Positions 25,413 to 33,699 are shown, counted from the first letter of the stretch. The stretch: DNA of 64,000 bases from Candidatus Poribacteria bacterium (GCA_009839745.1 VXPE01000075.1:1-64000); one strand, 5' to 3'. The notes: generated by a model from the letters alone, not told the origin. Numbers and translations are program-made.

Positions 25413-26177
25413 TCACCCAATATAATCTTGATGATATTTCCAGACATCGACTGTAAAGAGATCGCCTATATAGGCGAGAACACGGTATTTTAGCGTGCGC
25501 GTCAGTCCGACGTTCACTTTGAACGGAACTGCCTGTGCGAAGAGGTACCCGAACGATGTGTCCTCCGCGAGAAACGTTGTTTCACCGTTTGTTGGATGCG
25601 GAAAGATAGCGACCCCTACAGAACTCTGTTCAGCAGCGGTGATGCCGGAGAGCGTTCCCCATACCGACCGATTCCCATTTACTTCCGATTCGCCGAGACG
25701 TCCGTTTGCATCAGCGGCTTTACGGTACTCCATCTCAACCGTCCGACATCCGAGTCCGATGTTACCCGCAAATTCAAGCGAAGCCGTAGGTGCGTACAAC
25801 GCGATGGCGATGTCCAGCACTTGAACTTCAGTTTGCGGTGGATGGACATCCGTGGCGCACGTTTCTACGAGCAGCGGTTCCGACGCGTTCCATGTCGTGA
25901 CAATTGTGAAATCTTCCGAGGCACCTTCGTTCGAGGGTTCTCTTTCACGGGTCAGTGTGTTCGGGTCGAGTTGCTCGCCGTTGACAGTTCCCAATGTGAA
26001 ACAGATCCCTGGTGGATAGTGTCCTGACGTGTGTTCCCCCTCGGTGACTACCCGTCCATCCGGTGCATAGAGCGGATGAAAATAGGGAGGGTTTTCAGGG
26101 TCGCCGTAACAGTAAGTGAGTATCGGTGCGCCGTCTTTTGTAATGGATAATTCGTTTTTGTTAATTTCGTGTATCAT
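25413..26177 (-). CDS. DUF6807 (PmoA-like) protein
   Basis: 254 aa. The N-terminal YCYGDPENPPYFHPLYAPD then GRVVTEGEHTSGHYPPGICF matches the family called methane oxygenase PmoA in Pfam, now DUF6807. The name is misleading: members are soluble proteins found near sugar-catabolic enzymes and no methane chemistry is expected. The later part is beta-rich (LDIAIALYAPTASLEFAGN, GVAIFPHPTNGET). Here the usual HH-R-G-W triad is replaced by SGHYPPGICF, so residues often conserved are altered. No signal peptide. Monocistronic with its own promoter. Confidence 0.7.
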   Translation of the reverse strand: MIHEINKNELSITKDGAPILTYCYGDPENPPYFHPLYAPDGRVVTEGEHTSGHYPPGICFTLGTVNGEQLDPNTLTREREPSNEGASEDFTIVTTWNASEPLLVETCATDVHPPQTEVQVLDIAIALYAPTASLEFAGNIGLGCRTVEMEYRKAADANGRLGESEVNGNRSVWGTLSGITAAEQSSVGVAIFPHPTNGETTFLAEDTSFGYLFAQAVPFKVNVGLTRTLKYRVLAYIGDLFTVDVWKYHQDYIG

Positions 26178-26200
26178 ATTCTTTTATGTTCTTTTATGAA

Positions 26201-26229
26201 ATTATACCACGCGTTTTCAGATAATGCAA
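26201..26229 (-). promoter_or_regulatory. Promoter of the DUF6807 gene
   Basis: Minus-strand TTGCAT (26229-26224), 17-nt spacer, TGG-TATAAT (-10 at 26206-26201), 24 nt upstream of the start codon. Confidence 0.65.
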
Positions 26230-26280
26230 GTTTATAGTTGTCAGCAGTCGGGAATCGGAGTTCCCGCCTACAGGAGTGAG
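26230..26280. repeat. Dispersed GTTGTCAGC/TCGGAGTTCCC repeat
   Basis: AGTTGTCAGCAGTCGGGAAT then CGGAGTTCCCGCCTACAGGAG. CGGGAA and TTCCCG form a small hairpin. Related strings are at 137-160 and 38466-38507. Confidence 0.5.
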
Positions 26281-26286
26281 GTCGGT

Positions 26287-26316
26287 TTGTTATTTGGCTC
26301 TGAAATGGGGTATAAT
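26287..26316 (+). promoter_or_regulatory. Promoter of the C26 hydrolase gene
   Basis: TTGTTA (26287-26292), 18-nt spacer, TATAAT (26311-26316), 40 nt before the ATG. Confidence 0.55.
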
Positions 26317-26356
26317 TTATGTAAGGAAAAACTACTTAATAAGGAGGCTTTCATAT

Positions 26357-27049
26357 ATGGTACCTATTATTGGAATTACATTTGGCGAAAATATTGAGGA
26401 CAACCCTTCTAATAATTATATTAAAGCCGTTAAAGAGTTCGGAGGTATACCTCTCATACTCTACCCGGGTGTATCGGATTTTAAACTCGACGACATAGAC
26501 GGACTCTTGCTAACAGGCGGTGGCGATATTCATCCAGACAACTTTGATGCCGAGTGGCACCCAACCCTATATAATGTTGACGAAGATCGCGATGCGCTGG
26601 AAATACCGCTCTGTCAAGAGGCAATCGCTGCCGACCTTCCCGTTTTTGGTATCTGCCGTGGTATTCAGGTGATGGGGGTCGCAATGGGGGGCAGTCTATA
26701 CCAAGATATACCCTCGGAATTCCCAACAGAGGCATCCTGTCAATCAAAGGTGAACGATGTGGATTCTCGGCACACAATTGAGATTGTCGCGGGCAGTCGA
26801 CTCAACCAAATCACGGGCAAACGCACAGACGAAGTCAATTCCGCCCATCATCAAGCAGTAAGGGAGAAGGGCGGCGGTTTTGAGGTAACAGCGTGGACAA
26901 CGGAAGGGATTATTGAGGCGATGGAAAATAAATCACAGCGGTTTGTGCTGGGTGTACAATACCATCCGGAGCGGATGCTTGAAACCCCCGATTTTCGGGA
27001 ACACCGACGTAAACTCTTTGAGGCGTTTATTGCGGCAGCGTCCGAATAG
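26357..27049 (+). CDS. Gamma-glutamyl-gamma-aminobutyrate hydrolase family (peptidase C26)
   Basis: Class-I glutamine-amidotransferase fold used as a hydrolase; PuuD acts in putrescine breakdown. 230 aa. ATG at 26357 with AAGGAGG about 9 nt upstream is preferred to an upstream in-frame ATG at 26276 that precedes the promoter. The catalytic Cys is in VFGICRGIQVMGVAMGG, and the His/Glu pair in LGVQYHPERML. DGLLLTGGGDIHP is also typical. No other putrescine genes are nearby, so the substrate is open. Its stop abuts the convergent PorV-like gene. Confidence 0.88.
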   Translation: MVPIIGITFGENIEDNPSNNYIKAVKEFGGIPLILYPGVSDFKLDDIDGLLLTGGGDIHPDNFDAEWHPTLYNVDEDRDALEIPLCQEAIAADLPVFGICRGIQVMGVAMGGSLYQDIPSEFPTEASCQSKVNDVDSRHTIEIVAGSRLNQITGKRTDEVNSAHHQAVREKGGGFEVTAWTTEGIIEAMENKSQRFVLGVQYHPERMLETPDFREHRRKLFEAFIAAASE

Positions 27050-27982
27050 TTAAAAATTGGCGACTAAGGAGATGCGGTGGGTTAATCCGAGAACGCCGAA
27101 CGGGATGAGTGCATAGTCGATTTGGAAGCGGAGGAACGTCAACCCAAAACCGCCTCTGAGTCCAGAAATCGCGCCTAAATCGTTACCGCCGATCTTGTAT
27201 TTATAGCCGGTGCGGAGGTGTAAGACATTACCGATCGTATAGCCTGCCCCGACCCCGATGGCAATATCGTTGTCGGAGGGACGAATGATGTCTGTCGTGA
27301 GGAGGAGGGCGTCATACCAGAGCCTGTAAGCCACGCCTATTCTGAAGGTAAAAGGTAACCCGAACGCTTCCTCTATGAACTGCACTCGGGGTCCGACGTG
27401 CTGTGCGTTGAACCCCAGTGTGAGCGGTATCTCAGGAAAGTTATAGAGTCCACCGAGATCGAAAGCGATACCCGTTCCGCTTTCGTCAGCGATCTGCTCA
27501 CGCAGGAATTTCGCATTTGCCCCGAAAGCGAGTGAACTGCCGAAACCGCGGGCATACGAGAGAATCAGTGCCAGATCATAAGGACGGAAAATCGTGGTTT
27601 CATTCCCATCCCGATCCCGTCCCTGCAATTCCCCGAAAGACAAGAAACTCGCGCTTGCGCCAAACGTGCCTGCACCTTGAAGTGGAAGTCCGAACCCGAC
27701 GAATTCATGGTTAATATCAGCGAACCATTCGTTGTGCATGAGTGCGAGTTGCGGCTGTCGGAGTCTTGCGAGACCCGCGGGGTTCCAATACGAGGCGTAA
27801 AGGTCATCGGTCGCCGCGACTTGGGATTCCCCCATACTCATCGCCTCTGCGCCGACACCGATTTTGAGGAAGGTCATGGCGCGAGTGCCAGCGTTTTCGT
27901 GGATGTCGGTATTATTCGCCGCTCCTGGCATGCACACGAGGATGAGAGCTATGATAAGCGTGTATGTAAAGCATCGGTTCAT
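27050..27982 (-). CDS. PorV/PorQ-like outer-membrane barrel protein
   Basis: 310 aa with signal peptide (FTYTLIIALILVCMPGAANN). The family hallmark follows: AGTRAMTFLKIGVGAEAMSM then GESQVAATDDLYASYWNPAG and LARLRQPQLALMHNEWF. The rest is amphipathic strands ending in Phe, as for outer-membrane barrels. In Bacteroidota PorV/PorQ serve type IX secretion; many other phyla have relatives of unknown use. A second member lies at 36199. Confidence 0.85.
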   Translation of the reverse strand: MNRCFTYTLIIALILVCMPGAANNTDIHENAGTRAMTFLKIGVGAEAMSMGESQVAATDDLYASYWNPAGLARLRQPQLALMHNEWFADINHEFVGFGLPLQGAGTFGASASFLSFGELQGRDRDGNETTIFRPYDLALILSYARGFGSSLAFGANAKFLREQIADESGTGIAFDLGGLYNFPEIPLTLGFNAQHVGPRVQFIEEAFGLPFTFRIGVAYRLWYDALLLTTDIIRPSDNDIAIGVGAGYTIGNVLHLRTGYKYKIGGNDLGAISGLRGGFGLTFLRFQIDYALIPFGVLGLTHRISLVANF

Positions 27983-27996
27983 AATTTGTTTCCATC

Positions 27997-28115
27997 TAAT
28001 ACCATTTCTAAGAGATTATATCGCATTGACAGATCGCCTCAAAGATTGCACAGGCTAACAGCCTATGCTACAAAGAGCTCGTTTATTGAAGCATTTTCAA
28101 TCAGAAATGGTATAA
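27997..28115. repeat. Short element with inverted ends AGAAATGGTAT(A/T)A
   Basis: TAATACCATTTCT (27997-28009) and AGAAATGGTATAA (28103-28115) are inverted with one mismatch and bound 119 bp. Inside is CAGGCTAACAGCCTATG. On the minus strand TTGAGG (28042-28037), 16-nt spacer, TATAAT (28020-28015) could drive the PorV-like gene, so the element may have brought that promoter. Confidence 0.5.
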
Positions 28116-28120
28116 TTTTG

Positions 28121-29737
28121 TTACTGTGTTTCCGTTCTCTGATCAGAGACCCCTGAGGGAATTTCTTGCACTACAGGAATAATATAACTCCGAATTGATA
28201 TACCGTCCAGTGTTTCCATCTCGATCCGAGACTCCGGGGCTTGCCGGTGATCAAACACGACATAGTAGCCTTCTGTTGCACCTTCTAACTTGAGATACGC
28301 TGCAAGCTGCTTTTTACCTGCTTGATAGCGACTCTCGCCTCTCCAAACCTTTGTTTCAACGATGTACTTTCGATGATTATGTGTGAGAATGAGGTCCATT
28401 CTGCCGCGTCCCGTTTGCACTTCAATGTGCATCATACCGCCAACTAACCTAACAAACTCATCGAGATAGGCGAGTAGAAGGTGTCGTCCGACCGACTCTT
28501 GCGGTGTGTCTGGTACTTGCAGAATTCTGAATCCCGCCCGCGCGATGAAATCCCGAAAATTGTTAAGTAAAGATGCCATTTCAATCTGCCCTGTCGGTGT
28601 AAGATACTCACGCCTCTCATCATTGGTGTCTTCAGGAAAATATTCCTGCTCCAATCCATTTACGGTTGGCTTGAACACTCTCATAATACGGTAGAGATAA
28701 ATAGGGTTGAGAATCTCACACATACCGTCTGTTCCCTCTTTGATAACTCCATAAGTAGCGAGTTCGCTGATGATGTCAGCATCCAGATTGAAGTCCACAC
28801 CTTCATCACGTGTCATAATTCGCATGAGCAGGCTTTCAAAGCGTCGGTCTTTGCGAATATTGGTTGTTAAATGCCCAATATTGGTATTCTGTCCGCGGAG
28901 GAGTTGGGTATGTGCGGTTGTAAAGTGTTCCATCGTAATCGTTTCGTTTTTTGGGATGTCTAATTCCTCCGTGAGAATTTGCGCAAATCGATTGACGAGG
29001 ACAGGTTGTCCGGCGGTCTGCCTATGAATGGACGCAATAACCTCTGGTGCGAAAATCTGTCCAATCTCATTTGTATATTGTTCAAGGAGTTCTTGCACCT
29101 GTTCAAGCGTAAAGTTCGGCAAACGGAATTCATCTTGGATATTGAACGGAGAGACAGAGCGATCATAGTTGAGTTGGTTGATGCTTTTGACCCCGATGAT
29201 ACCGACACTGTGCGGGCAACGAGGCGCATCAGACAGATAAATGTGGCGGAGGGCATACAAAAAATCGCTTACAACCCTTTGCGGAATACCATCGAACTCG
29301 TCAATGATAATAACAACTCGCTGATTTTGAAGAAAGTTTGAGAGTTGCTGGAAAAACGTCATCATAGAGAAGTTATCGGTTATGTCCGTTTTCTCCAAAA
29401 ATTGCGTGAGTGCTGCTGAAGGATTTTTTTCACGTTTCTGGAAAACGATTTCTATTTCCCTACGTATCATGTAGGAGAGCCGCTCGTAAAAAGTAGTTGA
29501 CGCGATGTTGCGAACGATTTGAAAGTCCAACTGAATCGGGAAATAGGTTGCATCTTCAGTAGCGAGTGTTTCAAGTGCCCAGCGGAAAAAGGTCGTTTTG
29601 CCGGTTTGGCGCGGTGCGAAAAGAACAATGTATCGTCCCTGTTTGACACGGTCAATAAAATCAGCCATCTCTTCGGTGCGTGAGACGACATAGTGTTTAT
29701 CTGGATACACGCGCCCCTGGGTTCCAAAACGTCTCAT
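28121..29737 (-). CDS. AAA-like ATPase with C-terminal PD-(D/E)XK nuclease domain
   Basis: 538 aa. The N-terminal P-loop domain (AAA_35/AAA-ATPase-like type) has Walker A LFAPRQTGKTTFFRW near residue 40 and Walker B VVIIIDEFDGIP near 145. A winged-helix-like middle follows. The C-terminal nuclease fold has MDLILTHNHRKYIVETKVWR, with Asp and E-x-K as expected for PD-(D/E)XK catalysis (about residues 460-480). Such ATP-binding proteins are widespread multi-copy genes with unknown role, possibly in defence or mobile DNA. Monocistronic; GAGGAGGGAG precedes the ATG. Confidence 0.85.
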   Translation of the reverse strand: MRRFGTQGRVYPDKHYVVSRTEEMADFIDRVKQGRYIVLFAPRQTGKTTFFRWALETLATEDATYFPIQLDFQIVRNIASTTFYERLSYMIRREIEIVFQKREKNPSAALTQFLEKTDITDNFSMMTFFQQLSNFLQNQRVVIIIDEFDGIPQRVVSDFLYALRHIYLSDAPRCPHSVGIIGVKSINQLNYDRSVSPFNIQDEFRLPNFTLEQVQELLEQYTNEIGQIFAPEVIASIHRQTAGQPVLVNRFAQILTEELDIPKNETITMEHFTTAHTQLLRGQNTNIGHLTTNIRKDRRFESLLMRIMTRDEGVDFNLDADIISELATYGVIKEGTDGMCEILNPIYLYRIMRVFKPTVNGLEQEYFPEDTNDERREYLTPTGQIEMASLLNNFRDFIARAGFRILQVPDTPQESVGRHLLLAYLDEFVRLVGGMMHIEVQTGRGRMDLILTHNHRKYIVETKVWRGESRYQAGKKQLAAYLKLEGATEGYYVVFDHRQAPESRIEMETLDGISIRSYIIPVVQEIPSGVSDQRTETQ

Positions 29738-29758
29738 AACTCCCTCCTCGTTGAATTT

Positions 29759-29787
29759 AGTATATCACATCGCCGCGCAAAAATCAA
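29759..29787 (-). promoter_or_regulatory. Promoter of the AAA/nuclease gene
   Basis: Minus-strand TTGATT (29787-29782), 17-nt spacer, TATACT (29764-29759), 21 nt before the start codon. Confidence 0.6.
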
Positions 29788-29789
29788 TC

Positions 29790-30189
29790 TTAGACGGAAA
29801 TCTTCAAATCCAACGAGGGCAACCCCTCAACAATGTCTACCGTCTCTAAACTGACGATTCGGAAGCCGTGATCACTGACAATCATCTTGCGGATACCAGC
29901 GTTTTGGGACAGATTCCAAGGTTGAAAGCAATAACTGAGCAAGGTCGGAATTCCACTGATCCGATAAATATACCCCGTATTGTTGCCTTAATTTTAATGA
30001 AGCTGTGCTGTAGCTTATTTTAACAGGTTCATCAACAAGTATTACTTCTACCGGTTTCACCACAGATACTGATTCAGAGCCTGAAGGGGTCTCATCTATT
30101 TCCCAATGGTAGGTAAAAGGTGCAGCGTGTGTGTATGTGATAGTAGTGAGCAAAAAACCTACAATCAAAAGAAATATAACGTTTTTCAT
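29790..30189 (-). pseudogene. Small exported protein gene with probable frameshift
   Basis: The uninterrupted frame 30189-29872 codes for 105 aa: signal peptide (MKNVIFLLIVGFLLTTITYT then HAAP) and a domain ending ...QLLLSTLESVPKRWYPQDDCQ. Just after ESVP a run CCCAAAAC (about 29907) allows a one-base slip. Reading one base on gives NAGIRKMIVSDHGFRIV then SLETVDIVEGLPSLDLKISV and a TAA at 29792-29790. That tail looks protein-like while the short tail does not. Either a real frameshift or a homopolymer sequencing error. Family not recognised. Confidence 0.55.
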
Positions 30190-30261
30190 GTTTATCCTGA
30201 AAAATAATACATAAGGTGCAGTTCAGAAACCGCACCAACCAAACCGGGCGTTCCCAGCGCG

Positions 30262-30804
30262 TTAATCTTCTTGCTCTGGAATTGTAAACTCAAACAAGCC
30301 GTGCCGATACACAACCACGACCTGTCCTCCAATCTGCATATAGAGAATATATTTGTCAAAATGCAGGATACATCCATTCAAAACATGCCCTGTCCGTGTG
30401 ACAAGGTTGACGTTAGATTTGTCTTGCTGCGCCTGCTGAAGAAGTTCGTCATCAACATGAAACCGTTCGTTTGGGTCCTCAAGCTGTTGAAGGTTCTGGG
30501 CTTTCACGGCTGGCCTGATTTTCACGTAGGGTTTCACATCCGGCATCTTCTCTTTCGGAAATGCAAATAAAATATGAAGTTTGGCTATCTGAATCCTTTC
30601 ACGATCAGGATCAACGCCCCTGAGTAGATAAGACTTCGTTTTAATTTTCGATAGATCCTTTATGCCTGTATACGTAATAAAACGAACAGGTTGTTCGAAA
30701 TATTCGCTGAAGAGCGGATTTGTCTCCCAATCGCTGCTCTGTTTCTTGGAGGCTTGTAGCAACGCTTCAAGTCGCGTAATTGTCTCAGAGGGATTTGCAT
30801 GCAT
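30262..30804 (-). CDS. Protein with C-terminal Hfq/Sm-like domain
   Basis: 180 aa from the ATG at 30804, which follows AAAGGAAAATAGGAAC; an earlier in-frame ATG at 30867 lacks a site. Residues about 1-110 are a charged, mixed alpha/beta part with KIRPAVKAQNLQQLEDPN. Residues about 118-178 follow the Hfq pattern: an N-terminal helix DDELLQQAQQDKS, then VNLVTRTGHVLNGCILHFDK (Sm1) and YILYMQIGGQVVVVYRHGLF (Sm2). Hfq has VYKHAI where this has VYRHGL. RNA binding is therefore likely but unproven. It could be a relative that acts in place of free-standing Hfq, which is not in the window. Confidence 0.65.
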   Translation of the reverse strand: MHANPSETITRLEALLQASKKQSSDWETNPLFSEYFEQPVRFITYTGIKDLSKIKTKSYLLRGVDPDRERIQIAKLHILFAFPKEKMPDVKPYVKIRPAVKAQNLQQLEDPNERFHVDDELLQQAQQDKSNVNLVTRTGHVLNGCILHFDKYILYMQIGGQVVVVYRHGLFEFTIPEQED

Positions 30805-30868
30805 GTTCCTATTTTCCTTTGTGTTGTTCTTAACTGGATGACAACTTGAGTATACCGCTTGGGACACT

Positions 30869-32038
30869 TTAATTCGTTAAGTTCACGACAAGGCTCACGC
30901 CGGTCGCAAGGATATAAACGATGGTACTGACGAGATTCCAATTAATCTCAAATTTCTTCTTTACCTCTAAAACGTCGCCCGGATAGAGTAGAATCGGTTG
31001 CGCCTCATTTTCAACGACATCAAATGTGAATAGCACTTCCTGACGCGTTCCATCGCGGCGGTGAATGCGGATTTCCTCACGGTTCGCTGCTGCATCAAAC
31101 CCGCCACTGAGCGCGATGGCTCGCGCGATTGTCAACGGTCCGCGAACCCGTTGGGCACCCGGTTCACGAACATAGCCGATCACATAGATAGGATCGACTT
31201 TGAAGACGTTCGGCACAAACAACACGTCACCGTCTGACAAAGAAGGAAGAGGGGCATCGTTCGGGGTGGATCTCCAGAACTGCTCGGCGAGGTTGAACTC
31301 GGACAGACTCCCGTTCTTCTCGACTCGGACAATGGCGGTTAGGTCTGCCTCTTCGGTGGTACCGCCTGCGCGGGCGAGTGCCTCTTTAAGGCTAATTTGT
31401 CCTCGAATAAAAAGTTTGCCGGGGGTCTGGACCTGTCCTTGGACTTCAACGACACTGAGGGGCATCACGAACACGAGATCGTTGACGCTGACGCGGATAT
31501 CGCGGTAAGGGTGGGTCGGTGAGAGGTCGTAGATTTCGACCTTCTCTGGTATGTCGGTTCGGATTAATTGGACGACTTGGTGATCGGCATTCTCTGCCAG
31601 ACCGCCCGCGAGTGTGATGGCACGGTATAAACCGATGTCGATTTCTGGGGAAATGGGGTAGCGTCCGGGAAGTTTGACTGCACCCCCGACGAAAACGCCG
31701 TTCTCTTGTAGCACCGGTGAGACCATGACGACGGGATTCCTGATAAGTCCCTCTGAGATGAGGAACTCGCGGATCTGTTGGTTGACCGTCTCGACTGTCT
31801 GTCCAGCAACGTCAAGATCGCCACTGAAGTAACTAATTCTGCCATCTTCGCGGACCTGTGCAGAGTGTGTATATTCAGGTTGTCCGACTACCGCAATCAG
31901 AAGGGTATCGCCTTTTTTGATACGGTAGACCTCGCTGAAGAGTGGAGTCGTCACGATGAGAAACAGTAAAATCGTGTGTGCTTGCAGGCCTCGGAACGTC
32001 CAATGGGATACATGCAAGCGTCGCAAAAAGTAGATCAT
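30869..32038 (-). CDS. Polysaccharide export protein, Wza/SLBB family
   Basis: 389 aa. Outer-membrane or periplasmic channel component for exported polysaccharide. N-terminal hydrophobic segment (HTILLFLIVTTPLFSEV). The Poly_export domain starts YRIKKGDTLLIAVVGQPEY with RISYFSGDLDVAGQTVE. Three SLBB units follow: VFVGGAVKLPGRYPISPEID, VEVQGQVQTPGKLFIRGQIS and VIGYVREPGAQRVRGPLTIA. It ends with a hydrophobic helix (NLVSTIVYILATGVSLVVNL), as in Wza-type proteins with a membrane-spanning C-terminus. No lipobox Cys at the N-terminus. The Wzi-like protein at 19009 may serve the same export function. Confidence 0.9.
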   Translation of the reverse strand: MIYFLRRLHVSHWTFRGLQAHTILLFLIVTTPLFSEVYRIKKGDTLLIAVVGQPEYTHSAQVREDGRISYFSGDLDVAGQTVETVNQQIREFLISEGLIRNPVVMVSPVLQENGVFVGGAVKLPGRYPISPEIDIGLYRAITLAGGLAENADHQVVQLIRTDIPEKVEIYDLSPTHPYRDIRVSVNDLVFVMPLSVVEVQGQVQTPGKLFIRGQISLKEALARAGGTTEEADLTAIVRVEKNGSLSEFNLAEQFWRSTPNDAPLPSLSDGDVLFVPNVFKVDPIYVIGYVREPGAQRVRGPLTIARAIALSGGFDAAANREEIRIHRRDGTRQEVLFTFDVVENEAQPILLYPGDVLEVKKKFEINWNLVSTIVYILATGVSLVVNLTN

Positions 32039-32103
32039 AGCATTTTTTTCAGAAGTGCCTTGTTGTGGCTATCAGTTATCAGGAAGAGGGCTTGTTAGGT
32101 GTG
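32039..32103. other. Short intergenic stretch with GTTATCAG-type repeat
   Basis: GTGGCTATCAGTTATCAGG (about 32063) belongs to the dispersed TTATC(A/G)GTT family also seen at 20699, 36122, 38352 and 57370. Nothing else recognised. Confidence 0.4.
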
Positions 32104-32325
32104 TCAATCTGAGGTATCACTGTTGACAACGAAGGAAAGCTGCTCCTCTGTTGAATTAATCCGTTTGAAAGTACCAAACCTTCGGTTGGGTCGGCTCCGC
32201 CAATGCTCCCTGACGTAACTCCCGTTACGCCGACGATGTCCTCTTACATGCACCTTATTAGCCATGCGGCTGTGAGATTTGTGGGATTTTGCTTCTTTAA
32301 AGAGGTAGAGTTGATCGGCTTTCAT
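32104..32325 (-). CDS. Small basic protein with HxRxNGxYVxxHxR motif
   Basis: 73 aa from ATG at 32325, with GCAGGCAGG about 6-14 nt upstream. The core KVHVRGHRRRNGSYVREHWR repeats the V-x-x-H/Y-x-R-x-(D/N)-G-x-Y-V-x-x-H-x-R pattern found in small bacterial proteins of unknown function. Basic and rich in Arg/His, with no signal peptide. It follows the zinc-ribbon gene by 19 nt on the same strand. Confidence 0.5.
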   Translation of the reverse strand: MKADQLYLFKEAKSHKSHSRMANKVHVRGHRRRNGSYVREHWRSRPNRRFGTFKRINSTEEQLSFVVNSDTSD

Positions 32326-32344
32326 GACAACCTGCCTGCGGATT

Positions 32345-32692
32345 TTAACGGTCTTGTAATGAATCGAAATAGGTGTTAAGGCACTCTCGTGCTTGTGGCA
32401 GTAGATTCGCCGGCACAAGCAGATCGCCCCATTCGGATTGCCAGATATTGCCTTTCACGCCACCATAATTAGGGGCTTCATGGCAGCGGAGGCGAGCAGG
32501 GATACCGTCCTCCTCCAAGACACTTTGGAGGATATTTCCCGCTAATTCATTCGGGACAGATTCAAGCGTATCCCAGTCCCCATATTCCGTAACCTCCATT
32601 TGTATGGGGTGTGGCACGAGCGTTACGTGACAATCCGAACACATCGATACTTCTAGCTTATATTCAGCATTGCATTGTGGACAGAACGGCAT
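32345..32692 (-). CDS. Zinc-ribbon plus DUF2007-like protein
   Basis: 115 aa. The N-terminal zinc ribbon has MPFCPQCNAEYKLEVSMCSD then CHVTLV (two CxxC-type knuckles). The rest (LESVPNELAGNILQSVLEED then GIPARLRCHEA, with WGDLLVPANLLPQARECL) matches DUF2007, a small domain thought to take part in signalling. Role unknown. Confidence 0.75.
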   Translation of the reverse strand: MPFCPQCNAEYKLEVSMCSDCHVTLVPHPIQMEVTEYGDWDTLESVPNELAGNILQSVLEEDGIPARLRCHEAPNYGGVKGNIWQSEWGDLLVPANLLPQARECLNTYFDSLQDR

Positions 32693-32882
32693 CGTTTTTC
32701 CTCCCGTGTGGATAGAGTGAGGTTGAAACCTGACCCTTAAAAGCGTATAAGGGTTTGTAAAGCGTGGTGCCTTGCCACGGTGCTATTTTTTGCAGAGGGT
32801 TGGGAACGGGGATACGTTATTGCCTTTAACTTAATTCTCTTATGATACCATACGCGCGAAAATTTGTCAAGAGAAAAAATTT
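32693..32882. other. Intergenic stretch, no gene seen
   Basis: 190 nt; TTTGTCAAGAGAAAAAATTT close to the amidohydrolase stop is AT-rich. No promoter, repeat or hairpin clear enough to call. Confidence 0.3.
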
Positions 32883-33698
32883 TCAGAATTGCCAGAGACG
32901 GAGTGCGGTTTTTCCTAACACCCACTCCCGGTCTTCGGGTGTGAAGAAATCCATCTCATCACGCACGACCGATAAAGTCTCTGAATAACTGGCGCGTTTG
33001 AGACAGACGGGCCAATCTGTTCCCCACATCAGCCGTGAACCTCCGAATGCCTGATATACCTTCTTAACCTGTTCAAAGGTATCTGTCCACGGGTACCCTG
33101 TCTCCGATATTGACCATGTGTGGCTAATTTTGACGTAGACGCGAGGAAACCGTGCGAGGTTCAGCAGCAATTCAAGTTTGTCAGGGGCGTCCGGCGAGCA
33201 GTCTGCCATGTGGTCTATGACGACATCAAGGTCCGGGTGTTGTTCCAAAAGTGGCACGAGATCTGCCAATCTCTCCGCTCCTGTGAGAATCAGCATCGGG
33301 ACCCCGAGGGTTTCCGCACGACGGAAGATCGGTGGCATCAACGGTCCCGCGAACCAGTCGCCCGCCTCACCGACAGAAGGACTGAGTCGCACCCCGTGGA
33401 AGCCATCCTCCTCCGTCCAACGGCTGAGGTGATCGGGGGCATCCGGATCTTCGGGATTGATTCGGCAGACACCCATGAATTTATCGGGATACCTTTTCAT
33501 TGCATCTGCGGCATAACTGTTATCCCAGCGGTAATGGATGACTTGAACGAGAACGGTTTTCTCTACACCGTTCGCCGCCATCAATTCCAAGAGCATCTCT
33601 GCCGTTGCATCTTCTTCAGGTGGACTTGTCGTCTCTGGTGCCCATGGGAATTGGGGATCGTTTTTCCAAACATGAACATGTGGATCGATAATTCTCAT
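32883..33698 (-). CDS. Amidohydrolase-family TIM-barrel hydrolase
   Basis: 271 aa. Starts with the family metal motif MRIIDPHVHVWKND, then EKTVLVQVIHYRWDNSYAA, HGVRLSPSVGE, VVIDHMADCSPD and RLMWGTDWPVC. These are the features of amidohydrolase_2 enzymes such as L-fuconolactonase and 2-pyrone-4,6-dicarboxylate lactonase. A sugar lactone is the likeliest substrate type. Its start lies one base past the stop of the upstream flippase-like gene, so they share a transcript. Confidence 0.85.
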   Translation of the reverse strand: MRIIDPHVHVWKNDPQFPWAPETTSPPEEDATAEMLLELMAANGVEKTVLVQVIHYRWDNSYAADAMKRYPDKFMGVCRINPEDPDAPDHLSRWTEEDGFHGVRLSPSVGEAGDWFAGPLMPPIFRRAETLGVPMLILTGAERLADLVPLLEQHPDLDVVIDHMADCSPDAPDKLELLLNLARFPRVYVKISHTWSISETGYPWTDTFEQVKKVYQAFGGSRLMWGTDWPVCLKRASYSETLSVVRDEMDFFTPEDREWVLGKTALRLWQF

Positions 33699-33699
33699 A

